Positions 46,051 to 59,336 of a DNA stretch of 64,000 bases are shown in pieces. Below the pieces are notes generated by a model. It saw nothing but the letters and a program-made list of their open reading frames with translations. It was not told the DNA's origin and searched no databases. The stretch is from contig CM055109.1 of assembly GCA_029204225.1 (NCBI GenBank), forward strand, positions 39,977,791-40,041,790, in the 5' to 3' direction. The stretch's first letter is position 1, and each line of letters starts with the position of its first letter. The translations under genes were made by a program, and so were the position numbers. Source of the stretch: Diphasiastrum complanatum. Lineage: Eukaryota; Streptophyta; Lycopodiopsida; Lycopodiales; Lycopodiaceae.

Positions 46051-47298
46051 TTGGTGGCTTGAATCACCGGACAAGAACAGAGAACTGCGAATTCATGACG
46101 ATTTGTTGGCTAGGAAGCACAAAACCGAGTCTATGGAGATTCGTGGAACGACTCAAAACTGTAAAAAGGATTCAGAGACATGGAATTGTCGATTGAATCA
46201 GAAAGCAAGCAAAGGTTGAAGCTGAAAAATTCTTCTGGAGGGTTGCTTGGCGTTTGTGATTGGTTTGAATCCAATCGAACACCATTTGAAGAGCAGTTTG
46301 GAGCAGAAGATTGTCTGCAGCAGGGCGACCTCAGCCAGTTAGAAGCTGCAAGGGAAAGCTTGAGTAAAGCCCAATATATTCTTCTCTTCAGAGTTGCTAG
46401 GGTTTCAAAGTACAAAATCTGGGATATCTCCTTATAGGAGGTCATTTTCAGAGCTGTGAGTTGCTGTGAATGGGCGCCCTGGTAGTGCGATTCAGCAGTA
46501 GGGAGGCCGCGACTGGCTGTGGAGGACGAAAGCAGCCAGATCGATCCACAGGGAGCAGCCATAGCCTGTGAAGAGAGAGAGAAGAGTCCATCGCTGTGAA
46601 GAGAGAAGAGGAGGAGAGGTCGCGGGACCTCTCGCGCGTCCAGTCCAGTTTGCCAGCTAGCGAACCAAAGTGCTTAGTGCTTCGAAGGCCTTTGATCAAT
46701 GCACAAAAGCGTGGAAGGCCGTCCGATCTCGAATCACACAGATCGACGATGGTTATTACATGACAGGTGAGTCGTTGGATTTAAAGGATCCGTTGGATTG
46801 AAGTGAAAAAGTCTGAAGGGGTCTGAAGTGCAAAGTGCATTGCAACTTCATTAAAAATCTTCAAACTGAAAAAAATTGTTGGGTCCCAAGTTTTTGAAGG
46901 GTGAAGTTTCTTCACACTGAAGAAACAGTTCAAAAACCCAAATTGCCTTTATTTTCACCTCCTTTAGCATATTTTGGCCAAACGAAAGGCTATAGCCTCC
47001 AAATGAAGGGCACCCTGACTGTACCTGCAAGTACGATACACCAAAATAGAGTGATTGCCATGGAGAAAGTGTTCGAAACATGTCAGAAGTGATTTCACCA
47101 TTCCACTGGGCAGGAAGCTGGGAGTTGGTGACGAGAAGCATTTTGGAAAATGACGCCAGTTGGCTTTCAATTTGGCGAAAGAGCGGCGGGTGGCCTGGTA
47201 AGCTAAAAATTGCAGGTCATTATTATTGATTTCTGACATCACGGTTGGCTCCAGCATACACTTTATAGCCTACAGGTGAAGTTTCAAGCAGTTTGGAG
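46051..47298 (+). other. Long untranslated leader of copia family B
   Basis: About 1.25 kb separates the primer site from the gag start, longer than in most copia elements. It contains a plus-strand open frame of about 85 codons beginning MELSIESESKQRLKL near 46,180 and a longer minus-strand frame at 46,131-46,562. Neither is recognisable. It may be regulatory or acquired sequence. Confidence 0.7.
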
Positions 47299-48320
47299 AT
47301 GGCAAACATCAATGAGGCAATTTTGGGCGATGCAAGCAAACTTGATGGGGCTTCTAACTACAACATCTGGAAATTCAAAATGAAGAGCATTTTGATGGAG
47401 AAAGAGTTTTGGGAGATTGTGGCAGGTATTGAAGTCTGGCCAAATACCACTCTAGGTGACATAAGGGCCTTTGATATAAAGGCGCAGAGAGCATTGTCCT
47501 TGATCAATCTTTCAGTGAAAGACCATGTGATCACTCATATAAGTGATGCCACGACGGCTAGGGGAGCTTGGGAAGCTCTTAGAATGCAATTTCAAACTTG
47601 CAATCTAGCTCAGCCATGTTCTTGAAGTTGAGATTGAACACAGTAAGGATGGAAGAAAGTGAATCAGTGGGATCTTTCTTCACAAGGATAAAGGAGTTGA
47701 GAGATCAACTTGTGACGATTGGAGAACCAATCAGAGATATTGAATTGGTACATACCTCAATGAGCGGTGTCTCAGAAGGGCTATAGATGTTTGTGAGCAG
47801 CATTGCTTCGAGGGAGAGGTTGCCTACTTTTGAAGACTTCCATGGAATCATGTTGCAAGAAGAGCAGCATCGCGAAGTGGTGAAGTCAAGGCAAACCCCA
47901 CAGGAGGATCAAGCCTTGCTTGCTAAAGGCAAACAGAAAGGATGGAAAAGGATTCCTAAGAAATCCAAGGATGATGATGACGAGGGAGAGTCATCATCAA
48001 AAGGAAAAAAGAAGAAGAAAGACAAATGTTACTATTGCCACAAACCGGGTCATTGGGCACGCGAGTGTTATAAGAAGAAAGCGGACATAAAGGCAAGAAA
48101 AATGACTCAACAAGGAAACATTGCCGAAGATGATGGAGAAGATGACGAGACAAGTGTTTTCTCATCGGCATTGGCATCCCAAGTTGATGATGGTGCCAAA
48201 TGGTTCATAGATTCAGGCGCCACAAGGTATATGACCAGGAAACGTGATTGGTTTGAAAAATTCTCACCAATCCATGATGGGGATAAGGTCACTCAAGCCA
48301 ATGGAGAGGAATGCCAGATA
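47299..48320 (+). pseudogene. gag and protease, copia family B
   Basis: Gag starts MANINEAILGDASKLDGASN, then NIWKFKMKSIL and GAWEALRMQF (UBN2-type gag). A frameshift lies near 47,600, after which the frame resumes with AMFLKLRLNTVRMEE and SVGSFFTRIKELRDQL. An in-frame TAG at 47,784 precedes MFVSSIASRERLPTFEDF. The CCHC knuckle CYYCHKPGHWAREC is near 48,030 and the aspartic protease site WFIDSGATRYMT near 48,205. A TAG at 48,321 interrupts the protease shortly after. Confidence 0.92.
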
Positions 48321-48323
48321 TAG

Positions 48324-49562
48324 GGTGTGGGCAATGTACCTATGCAGTTTCCTGATGGCAAAATTAAAAACATCCCTAGTGTACTTTATGTTCATGGACT
48401 CAAAAGGAGTTTGCTTTCTGTTGGTGTAATGGCAAATCAACATTTTAAAGTTGAATTTGTCAAGGATGGATGCCTTATGAAGGATATGAACCACAACCAC
48501 AAAGTGGTGGCGAAGGGTTATAGAGATAGTAACTGTGGCCTTTATAAATTGGATGCTGCAAAACCAGGTGAATATGGTTTGGCTATTTCAACAGCATCTC
48601 AATCCGAGTTGTGGCACAGAAGACTTGGTCATTTGAACTATGGGAGCTTGAGATTGATGGCGAAGCTGAAGATGGTAATAGGGTTACCGACATTGCAGGA
48701 TGATCATCATGCAATATGTGAAGGATGCATTATGGGAAAGCATCACAGGGAGACATTCAAGAAAGGTGGAGCTGCAAGAGCAAAGAAACCGTTGGAATTA
48801 ATTCACAGCGACCTGTGCGGCCCAGTGAAGACCATGTTGTTGGGGAAAGCATACTATTTTATGACTTTCATAGATGATTACTCTAGGAGGACATGGATTT
48901 ATTTCTTGAAAAAGAAATCTGACGCTTTTGCTCGCTTCAAGGAGTTCAAGACTTTGGTAGAGAACCAACTGGATGCACACATCAAAGTGCTAAGATCTGA
49001 TAAAGGGGACGAATACAAATTTGATGATTTTGAAGACTTTTGCAAAGAACACGACATTAAAAGACAATTCACACAATCACACACGCCGCATAGTAATGGT
49101 GTAGCTGAAAGGAAAAACAGAACTATTATGGAGAGTGCACGCTCCATGATGAAGCAAATGGGCTTGACCGATTCACTTTGGTCGGAAGCGTGCAGTGCGG
49201 CAACGTTCTTGCAAAATAGGAGCCCTACAGTTGCGGTTCCAAATGTGACTCTTGAAGAAGCATCTACTGGAATAAAGCCAAAAATCGACAAGTTTCGTGT
49301 CATTGGATGTAAGGCCTATGTACATGTGCCAAAGGAGGAGCGAAAGAAACTTGATGCCAAAGCAATCAAGTGTATCTTCGTCGGTTATGATGAAAGAACA
49401 AAAGCTTACAGGTGTTTTGATCCGGTAATGAATAAGATTCACATTAGCAAAGACGTGATCTTTGATGAAACGCATAGGTATGAAGATGAAGACCATGCAA
49501 GTGGTGAAAGCACCAAAAGACTTCCCACAATTCTGGAGGAAGAAGATGTAGAAGATGCTCCA
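48324..49562 (+). pseudogene. Integrase, copia family B
   Basis: Open from the TAG at 48,321 to the TAA at 49,563. It contains the linker VLYVHGLKRSLLSVG, the zinc finger LWHRRLGHLNYGSL with CEGCIMGKHHR, and the integrase core with HSDLCGP, FIDDYSRRTWIY, LRSDKGDEY and NGVAERKNRT. The second-Asp motif reads DKGDEY where the family usually has D-GGEY. The C-terminal part has CKAYVHVPKEERKKLDAKA and FVGYDERTKAYR, typical of copia. Confidence 0.95.
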
Positions 49563-49565
49563 TAA

Positions 49566-51437
49566 AATGATGCACGTGAAGACGAGAGTCGAGAGGGCGA
49601 GTATGAAAGAACGCCACCTATTCAAGAGCCTAGGGGGAGGTACTTGCCAATAGGAGCAATAAAGGAGAAACCGGTTGGAAGTAAGAGACATTACTTGGAC
49701 ACTCCTTGGGATATATACTCTCCACGTAGTGTATCACCTGAATCTAAGATACCAAAATGGTATGAAAAGATCATGAAGGACGCAAAGCTAAATCAAACAA
49801 GATCTAGCACACAAAGTGAAGTGAGAAGATCAACACGGGAAAGGAAGTCTCCCGATCGTTATCATGTGAACTATGGCCTAATGACTGACATTTTGAAGTG
49901 TCGAGAGCCATCAACCTTTGATGAAGCAAAAGATCACAAAGAGTGGCAAAGGGCAACAGAAGAAGAGATAGAATCCATCCACAGGCATGATACATGGGAG
50001 TTGGTTGATCTACCACTTGGAAAGAAACCCATTGACAACAAACGGGTGTTTAGAACAAAGTTTCATGCGGATGGCACAATAGCAAAGTATAAGACACGCC
50101 TAGTAGTGAAGGGTTATGAGCAAAGCAAAGGAATTGACTATGAAGAGACATTTGCTCCAGTGGCTAAGTGGACTACGTTACGCCTTATCATTGCCTTAGC
50201 ATCTCATTTTGGGTGGAAGATCCATCAAATGGATGTGAAGTCTGCATTTTTGAATGGTGACTTAGAGGAAGAAGTTTACATGGTCCAACCGCAGGGCTTC
50301 ATGGCAAAAGGGCAAGAAAAGAAGGTATGTAGACTACACAAAGCACTTTATGGCCTTAAGCAATCGCCACGCGCTTGGTATGGACGCATTGACAATTACT
50401 TTCTTTCTCATGGGTTTGTAAGAACAAATTCAGATCCAAACCTTTATGTTCTTATAAATGATGACAACATTGCCTTGATTGTACTTTACGTTGATGATAT
50501 CATTATCACTGGCAATGATGAGAACCTCACTCGTTCTATCAAAGCCAACTTATGCAAGCAATTTGAGATGATAGATTTAGATCTTATGCACTATTGCTTG
50601 GGTGTCGAAGTATGGCAAACTAGCAGTGATATCAGGTTATGTCAAAACAAGTATGTGGGCGAGATATTGGAGAGATTTCACATGACAGAGTGCAAACCTT
50701 CCATCACCCCTTGCGAAGCTGGTAAGAAATTATCTCGTATTGATGATAGTGCACATGTTGATGCTACACTATTTCGTCAGCTAGTTGGAAGCTTAATATA
50801 TCTTACGACTACACGTCCTGATATCTGCTATGCTGTAAGTTTGATTAGCCAATTCATGTCATCACCCACTATGGACCATTGGAAAGCTGCAAAAAGGACT
50901 TTGAGGTATGTAAAAGGTACACCTAACCTTGGTCTAATCTACAAAAGACAAAGTGTTTTACCTAAGTTGCAAGGTTATGTTGACGCTGATTGGGCAGGAA
51001 GTATAGATGATAGAAAGTCAAGAACAGGTTATGCCTTCAATTTTGGTAGCGGTTGTTTTTCATGGTCTAGCAAGAAGCAAGATACTATTTCTCTTTCTTC
51101 CACATAAGCCGAATATAAAGCGTTGAGTTTTGCTACCCAGGAAGCTGTTTGGCTACGTAAGTTGTTATGTGAGATTGGCATGAAGCAAGTAAATCCCACT
51201 GTTATTTTCTATGACAGTCAAAGTGGAATACAATTGGCTAAAAATCATATCTTTCATGCAAGGACAAAATATATTGAAGTAAAATATCACTTTGTGCGTG
51301 AAAAGTTACAATCTGAAGATATAAGTATTGTACATTGTTCTACGTTATTACAAGTTGCTGATATATTTACAAAAGCTTTAAGTAAAGAAAAGTTTGAAAC
51401 TTTTAGAGCCAAACTTGGCTTAGACCTGGTCATTTAA
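49566..51437 (+). pseudogene. Reverse transcriptase and RNase H, copia family B
   Basis: The RT domain includes W-LVDLPLGKKPI, KTRLVVKGYEQSKGIDYEET, QMDVKSAFLNGDLEEEVYM, YGLKQSPRAWY and the catalytic box LYVDDI. The linker has RQLVGSLIYLTTTRPDICYA. RNase H has YVDADWAGSIDDRKSRTGYA and SWSSKKQDTISLSST. There a TAA at 51,105 interrupts the STEAEY motif. The frame continues with AEYKALSFATQEAVWLRKLL and IFHARTKYIEVKYHFVRE, then DIFTKAL, ending at the natural stop at 51,435. Confidence 0.95.
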
Positions 51438-51517
51438 AAAGCCTTTACTTGTAATACTATCATGGAGGTATGTTCCATGAATAGAGTAAACTCTAAAATA
51501 AGAAAAGACGTTGATCA

Positions 51518-51530
51518 TTGAGGGAGAGGG
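51518..51530 (+). other. Polypurine tract, copia family B
   Basis: GAGGGAGAGGG lies immediately before the 3' LTR, the usual plus-strand primer position. Confidence 0.85.
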
Positions 51531-51778
51531 TTAAAATAGCAATGATCGACTTATACAATGCTTTCTTATTTTGACGACACCACGTGTGCTTAGTTCTAGA
51601 GTTATCGAGACATCTTTCTTCTACGAGCCCTTTGAGTGTTTTGAAAGCAACTTATCTTTGTACTTATGAGTTAGTTGAATATACAGTTTGAGGAGAGCAA
51701 TTCTGTGGTCTTGTTGCACTTGACGTTGTGCTGTGGTGATTGATCAGGTCGGGTGTTTTTTAACTGTGTTTTCTTAAC
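51531..51778 (+). repeat. 3' LTR, copia family B
   Basis: 248 bp, the same length and ends as the 5' LTR, with about 13 substitutions between the two and no indels. Confidence 0.92.
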
Positions 51779-51789
51779 TCTGTGCTACA

Positions 51790-52315
51790 TCATTTTTACA
51801 TAGAGAGAAGAACCAAGGCACTTGGTTCCACCTCTATGGTGATACCTTTGAGAACAAAAAACTACGTCTATTTCCTATGATCTTACTTGGGGATGCTAAG
51901 GAATAGTACCTTAATCTTGAAGAATCCAATATAGTTTCTTGGAAAATCCTTACACTAGCCCTCACCAAACGATTAGTACCTTAATATTGAAGAATCCAAT
52001 ATAGTTTTTTGGGAAATCCTTACAACAGCCCTCACCAAACGATTTAAACCTTCAAGATTGACCCAAAGCCCTGTCATTCAACTCTCTTATATATAATATG
52101 AGAATGGAAGAATCTGTACGCACCTACATTGAGCACTTTAAGTGTCTCAAGGTCGAATGTGTTGATGAGAAGATCATGGAAAAAATAGCTATCAAACTAT
52201 TTTTGGTAGGATTACCTAAATCTATCAGAAGAGAACTTAAATCAATTGACTCATATGACCTGTTGAAAGAAGTAATGGATGATGCCATTAGAGAGGAAGA
52301 CGAAGCTCGGGTGCC
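51790..52315 (+). pseudogene. Ty3/gypsy gag remnant with a 70-bp tandem duplication
   Basis: The translation pieces LRLFPMILLGDAKE and LNLEESNIVSWKILTLALTK resemble the retrotransposon gag domain (LFPFSL-GDA--WY). After a duplicated 70-bp block (51,904-51,973 and 51,974-52,043, which shifts the frame) come MEESVRTYIEHFKCLKVEC and LFLVGLPKSIRRELKSID. Coding ends near 52,315, where the sequence becomes GC-rich. Confidence 0.75.
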
Positions 52316-53703
<1,388 letters not shown>

Positions 53704-56700
53704 TTAGGACCGTAACACTTGCCCTATAAATTTCAACTTCCCCTTATGTGCTTTAGCTTGGTATAGGAGAACTTTATCCCCCTCTTTAAACTCCTTGAGC
53801 TTAATTAAATGATCATGCCAGTCTTCTTGTCTACGCTTCTGAACCTGTTGTGCATGGACACTAATGGTACGGGTTTCACAGAGCCATTCAAAATGGGATA
53901 GGCGATTGGCTAGGATTTGTTTGGAATCTAATTGCAGATCATAGGCTTGGCGTAAGCATGGGACATAAAATTCAACTGGCATAACTACTTCTTGTCCATA
54001 AGTCAACTGAAAAGGTGTAGATCTAGAAGATTCCTTGAGAGTTGTGTGATACGCCCATTTCAGTTCCCAATCAGACCTACTGGCCTCTACTATTTTAGTG
54101 AGGATTTCACATAAGGTCTTATTAGTTGACTCAACTTGGCCATTATATCGAGGGTAATAAGGGGCACTTTTTCTATGTACCACTAGGAAGGTAGATAGTA
54201 AGTGTTCAATTACTACATTTAAGTAATGTGTTCCCCTATCACTAACGATTTCTAGTGGGCAACCAAAGCGCACTATAACCTGCTTGTAAAGGAATGTAGC
54301 AGTGGATTTTGCATCTGTAGATTTAACAGCACGAGCTTCGGCCCACTTAGTGCAATAGTTGGTGGCTATGATAATATATCAAGATTGTGTGAATCTTGTA
54401 GCCGGACTAATCGGTCCCACATAATCAATTTTCCATTTAAAAAATGCTTGTTCAGACAATATGGTATTTAATGGCATGTAGTCCTTGAATTGAGATCGTT
54501 TCGCTCGTTGACACACATCACATGCCATTACAAAGGTATGTGTATCCTTAAATAATGTTGGCCACCAGAATCCTACCAACAATATTTTTACAATGTTGTC
54601 TCAAATGAGAAGTGTCCACCTTCACTTCCTTCATGGCTTAGGGAAATGATGGGTGTTGTTTCTCCCTCTGTGAGACACCTACAAATGATTCCATTTGTCC
54701 CTTTTTAATAAAATTATCTAGCTATGAGGGTGTAAGGAGCAAATCTGTAAATCAATGCACGTTGAGCGAGTTTAGATATATTTGGATCAGTTTGGCCTAT
54801 AGTAAGGTATTCAGTGATTTCGCGGGCCCAAACTAGGGTGTAGTCTACCTGAAATAAGATGGTATTATGAAGGTCATAACACCTTCTGTTGGTTTGTCAT
54901 TGCTAGGGATTCGTGAAAGATGATCAGCTAAAAAATGTTGTGAACCCCTTCTAGCAACAACATGAAACTCAAATTCTTGAGTAAAAACAACCAGCGTGCT
55001 ATATGTCTAGTTTTGCATGTCTTGTTCAAAAGGTGTAATAACTCCTGATGATCGATGTAAAATGCAACGGGTTTTCCTAAAAGATAATGATGAAACTTTT
55101 GAACAACATACACCATAGCAAGCGCTTCCTGCTCGGTAGTAGTATAATTCATCTCGGCCGAAATTAGTTGTCTACTTAAGAATTGGATAGGATAATCCTT
55201 GGAATCCTCACCAAGTTGCGTCAAGACAGTGCCAATGGCATACTTGGAAGCATTCATGTGCACATGGAATTCCTTGGAATAATTATGGGGGCACTGGCTA
55301 GAGCATCTTTGAGGTCCTAGTTAAACGCATGGCCATGCTCCTCTACCCATTTTGGATCTACAATTAATCAGTACATCCAATGTGCCTTACCTATAAAGTC
55401 GTGTACATGACAACGATAGTAATTTGCATGTCCCATAAAGATCAGGACCTCACGCGCAGTTCTAGGTGCTGGCATTGAGTCCACAATTACTCGAACCTTT
55501 TCAGGATTAGTAGCAATTCCATTTCGGGATATGATGTGTCCTAGGACAACACCATGATAACCCCGATCTAGCATTTCTCGGGATCTAGAGAGATACCATA
55601 CATTTGGCACTGAATGTATATTTTCTCAAGTATTGCTAAATGTCTAAATGCTTCAGAATGAACTCCTAGGTCATCTAAATAGACTTCTAGTGTGTCTCCT
55701 ATCAAGTCCGTGAAGGCTGCTTGCATGACGCGTTGGAAGGTACTAGGAGAGTTAGATAATCCAAAAGGCATAACCTTTCAACAAAACGTCCTCCATTCCA
55801 TGGCAAAAGTAGTTTTGTGTTGATCTTCAAGCACTATTTCTATCATGTTGTAACGCTAAAGCCATCTAAAAGGAATAAGCCTAATCTCTAGCTAAATTTT
55901 CTAATATGGCTTCTCCTAATGGAATAGGAAAATGGTCACGTTTAGTGATCGCATTAAGCTTTTTAAAGTCAACACAAAGTCGGTAATTCTTCCTTAATTT
56001 TTGCTCGGTAACTGAAATTACATCTATAGGGATGGCTAGCTATTGGGGTAGCATTGGGTTTTAAAGGTATGGGATGTACAACTACCGTGGGATTCACACC
56101 TTTCATGTCTTTTTATGACCTTGCAAAAACATGTCGATACCTTCGAAGCAATTTCTCTAGTGCTTTATGCTGCTCTCGACTAAGGTGAGCTCCAATATGG
56201 ACAATTTTGTCATCATCTTCATTAGGATTTTTCAAATTTAGCATGACCATTTGGGCTGGTCCATCAAAAGGGACATCCCCCTATGGTTCACGTTGGGCTT
56301 GAGGCAACTAAATAATAACATCCTCAATCGTATAGTCCTTGAAGTATTGTGGCATATCAGGGCCTTTTGGTGCATAAGGCACCTTGGGCTTGATTTTCCT
56401 CGTGGACTTGGATGTGGAAGGTTTGGTAGCCAATGGTGGAGATGCTTGTCCAGAAGGTGCATCATCACTCACCTACGTCCAATCCTTGGGTGGTTCCATT
56501 ACGATGAGACATTTCATTTTCTCTTTCATAGCCATGTTTCTCTTCAGAGCATCAGTAGGATATGATGGTTGGACTTTTCGCATATATGGGGTCTAGGATC
56601 AGGTGCCTCATGCAAGAGAGACTCATCTAATGCAAAAAGTGACTCTAAATCATGGATGTCCCACTCTAAGGTAGGTTTTTTGACACGATAAGTCTTCATA

Positions 56701-57050
56701 GGCTCAGTCTTCATCCTATTTACTATTGCTAATGGCGATAATAGTTTAGGAGATTTTGGGATAAGACGAGAACGATTCATTAGTCGGTAGCCAAGCAATT
56801 TTAACAACTCATCATTGTGCGGGAGAATTTTAATAAGTCAAACATTAAAAATGGAAGTATCCAAAGTGATCGATGGTTCACCTAGCCCTTCTTCATTATT
56901 TGAGCTACCAATATTTAAGGCACAATATTCTATGTTGACACAATCAATCATTGCTAAACTATGATTCCAGTTGATGATATCAGTAGCCTGCGTGTACTGC
57001 CCCATTTCTTGAGTTTCACGGTGTGGTTCCAATAGGGATTTGGTAGGTAC
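53704..57050 (-). pseudogene. Ty3/gypsy pol, copy B
   Basis: Reading down the minus strand. At 56,260-56,030 lies the pre-RT linker (LSREQHKALEKLLRRYRHVF and HPIPLKPNA). RT follows with NYRLCVDFKKLNAITKRD near 55,960 and MPFGLSNSPSTFQRVMQAAF with the YLDDL box at 55,771-55,568. Then come GHIISRNGI and an RNase H with TTTEQEALAMVYVVQKFHHY at 55,263-54,928. The integrase has VGFWWPTLFKDTHTFV with CDVCQRAKRSQ, IDYVGPISPATR, and GCPLEIVSDRGTHY followed by YNGQVESTNKTL. The C-terminal tail has VLLYQAKAHKGKLKF. Stops and frameshifts separate most segments. An Athila/Tat-like layout is possible. The same family occurs at 32,170-33,960. Confidence 0.9.
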
Positions 57051-57061
57051 TATATAAGTTA

Positions 57062-58175
57062 GGAGCTAATGATAACCTTCGCCACTGTTTGGAACCCACT
57101 GAGACCACCACCATAATAAGTGCATTACATGAGGAAGATTCAAGGGGCCATTACATGCTTAAAATAACTGTCAGAAAAATTATAAACGCTAAGTATTGGT
57201 GGCCTACACTTTATAGAGATGTTAAACTTTTCATTCAAAAATGTGATCCATGTCAGAGGATGAGGAAACCAAGCTTTGCGACACATTGGCCACATACACC
57301 GATCATTCCCTTAGCACCTTTTGAGAAGTGGGGAATAGATTTCATAGGACCTATCAAGCCAAAACCCGTTGTCGTTACATTCTTGTTGCAACGGATTATG
57401 CTACCAAGATGGTAGAGGCCGAAGCTATAGTTAAAAATGAGGCCAAAATTGTGGCAAAGTTTTTGTTTCAAAACACCATCACTCGTTATGGATGTCCCTT
57501 AGAACTTGTAAGTGACAAGGGAACACACTTTCTTAATCAAACCATCGAAGCTATGTTATCATATTTTTCCGTCACACATCGTCAAGCCACTCTGTATAAT
57601 CCTAAAGCAAATGGACTTACTGAGCGAGCAAACGGAATTTTGTGCAAAATTCTGAACAAAGTGACTAAAACAAATTCTTCTGATTGGGATCAAAAGCTAC
57701 CATATGTTTTATGGGCATAAAGAACTGCCGAGAAAATCACAACTAGGCAGACTCCATATTACCTTGTATCTGGAATGCACCCGATACTACCCATACAATT
57801 TGAAGTTCCAACCTTTTGCATTGATAATGTGGAATGGATGGAGGAAAATGATAGCCTCCAAGAGTGAATGACTACTTTGATGCAATTGGATTAGGATCGT
57901 CATTTAGCATTAATAGAGACTGAACGGGTCCAAAATAAAAGAAAAGATAATCTTGATCAATCGATTAAAGAGATCAAAATAAAACGTGGAGACTATGTGC
58001 TTCTTTATGACAAAGACACATGTTGTTTCCAGAAAAATTACACACAAGATGGATGGGACCTTATAAGGTCGTTGAAGTCCTTGACAATGGATCGCTATAG
58101 TTAGGAGATCTCGAAGGACATTTACTTGATACACGAGTAAATGGTTCAAGAGTGAAGCGATACTATGACTGATTT
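57062..58175 (+). pseudogene. Ty3/gypsy integrase, element C, 5'-truncated
   Basis: Opens with CLEPTETTTIISALHEEDSR and the HHCC finger (GHYMLKITVRK, then CDPCQRMRKP). The core follows: WGIDFIGPIKP (first Asp), a frameshift near 57,370, YILVATDYATKMVEAEAI, GCPLELVSDKGTHFLNQTIE (second Asp) and NPKANGLTERANGIL (Glu). A stop at 57,718 precedes a tail with KRGDYVLLYDKD and pieces ending in VKRYYD. It lies on the opposite strand from copy B and joins it at about 57,055, so two truncated elements meet at their 5' sides. Confidence 0.9.
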
Positions 58176-58179
58176 CTGA

Positions 58180-58680
58180 ACAGAAATAGTAGGATAAGCT
58201 TCGCATTTTTTGTAAAGAATGCAAAATATGCGACAGTCATTGTTCCATACACGTTAGCAAAGTTCACTGTTCAAACTGTGCCAAAAATTGCGACACAGCA
58301 CTTTGTTATTTCACCATGTATTATTTCTAAAAAATGTGATGCCAAATAAGTTGTTTTGCGAAAAACCCGACACTTTTGTTGAAATGATGCAATTCATTTG
58401 CCACATCCACTTGCTATTTTCAATTTTCCAAAAAAGCTGGCACTGTTTGTAGTTGTTTTCACCATGTTTTTACCATGTTTCCAACATATAAGAAATATGT
58501 GAAAAACCCGACACCTTTACTCCATGGATAATTCCCATTATGTTCAGCGAAAAATGTGACACTAATGCAAAATTTGTTATGTTAGTAAATCCACTCTTTT
58601 TGCAAAGCAAAAATTGCGACACATGGTTTTGCAATGTTCGGCCAGTCCATTTTACCAAAAAGGCCATTTGCATTTACTAC
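58180..58680 (+). repeat. Dispersed GCGACAC-type motif array after the integrase
   Basis: A short motif of the form AAAAANNNCGACAC or close variants recurs irregularly: CAAAAATTGCGACACAG at about 58,282, CGAAAAACCCGACACTT at 58,359, GAAAAACCCGACACCTT at 58,501, AAAAATGTGACAC near 58,551 and AAAAATTGCGACACATGG near 58,611. The segment is non-coding. Confidence 0.6.
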
Positions 58681-59336
58681 CTTTAGGCCTTATTTTTTTA
58701 AGGACTGTACCTTCAATACTAGGAGGATACTTTTTATTAAATACTGGTCTAATCCGCTAACATATCATTAATGTGCCGAACACGTCAAACACTTCTGTTT
58801 TTTTGTTCGTTCTGAAACTGTTTCATTTGCGATCGTTAAGCTCTTGTTTTTCTTACGATCCAATGCACTCACGACTACCATCACTGCTTTGCATGCTATC
58901 ATCGTCATGGCTATCATACTCAAAATCCATCCAAAATTAGTCTTATCGATTTTGCAGCCACTGGCCATACGAGCTCGGATTGAAGGACTTCTTTAATTCG
59001 ATCCATTAGTGATCTTAACAAACTTGTCTCATGAGCTAATTCAGAATTTGAGCGAAACACTGGGATGGACATATCTCCACTATTGTCCGTAATCATGAGA
59101 TTATTATCATATTGGGATTCTACTGTCGTGCACTAGGCTTGCCTATTGACGGCAGTATCCCTGTCACCAAAGCCTGATTTCATTACCTGAACCGGAGTCT
59201 TTCAAGAGGAAGCTTATCTGGAGAAGAGGGGATAAAAACTTTCTTATATCAGAGACTCCAATCTAAAGAGCTTCATTTGTTTCGCTCTTTCTTCCATCTT
59301 CTTATCGGATCAAGAGTACACGATTTCTAATAAAAA
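58681..59336. other. No gene recognised
   Basis: Internal sequence of element C or intergenic DNA. No domain was recognised. Confidence 0.4.

Larger units (their letters stand above)
45788..51778 (+). mobile_element. Complete Ty1/copia retrotransposon (family B), inactivated
   Basis: Layout: 5' LTR, initiator-Met primer site, long leader, gag, protease, integrase, reverse transcriptase/RNase H, polypurine tract, 3' LTR. The LTRs are both 248 bp and differ at about 13 positions by eye (about 95 percent identity), so the insertion is not recent. The coding region carries one frameshift and four in-frame stops. No convincing 5-bp target duplication was found next to the LTRs. Confidence 0.95.

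Noticed and set aside
46131-46562. 143-codon minus-strand frame in the copia leader
   Set aside because: No recognisable domain, opposite to the element's sense strand, and without gene signals.
49173-49691. 172-codon minus-strand frame
   Set aside because: Shadow of the copia integrase and RT reading frame on the plus strand.
55568-55771. Endogenous pararetrovirus (caulimovirid) reverse transcriptase
   Set aside because: The YLDDL box alone is shared with gypsy elements. The neighbouring integrase with an HHCC finger and the DDE order indicates Ty3/gypsy, since caulimovirids lack integrase.
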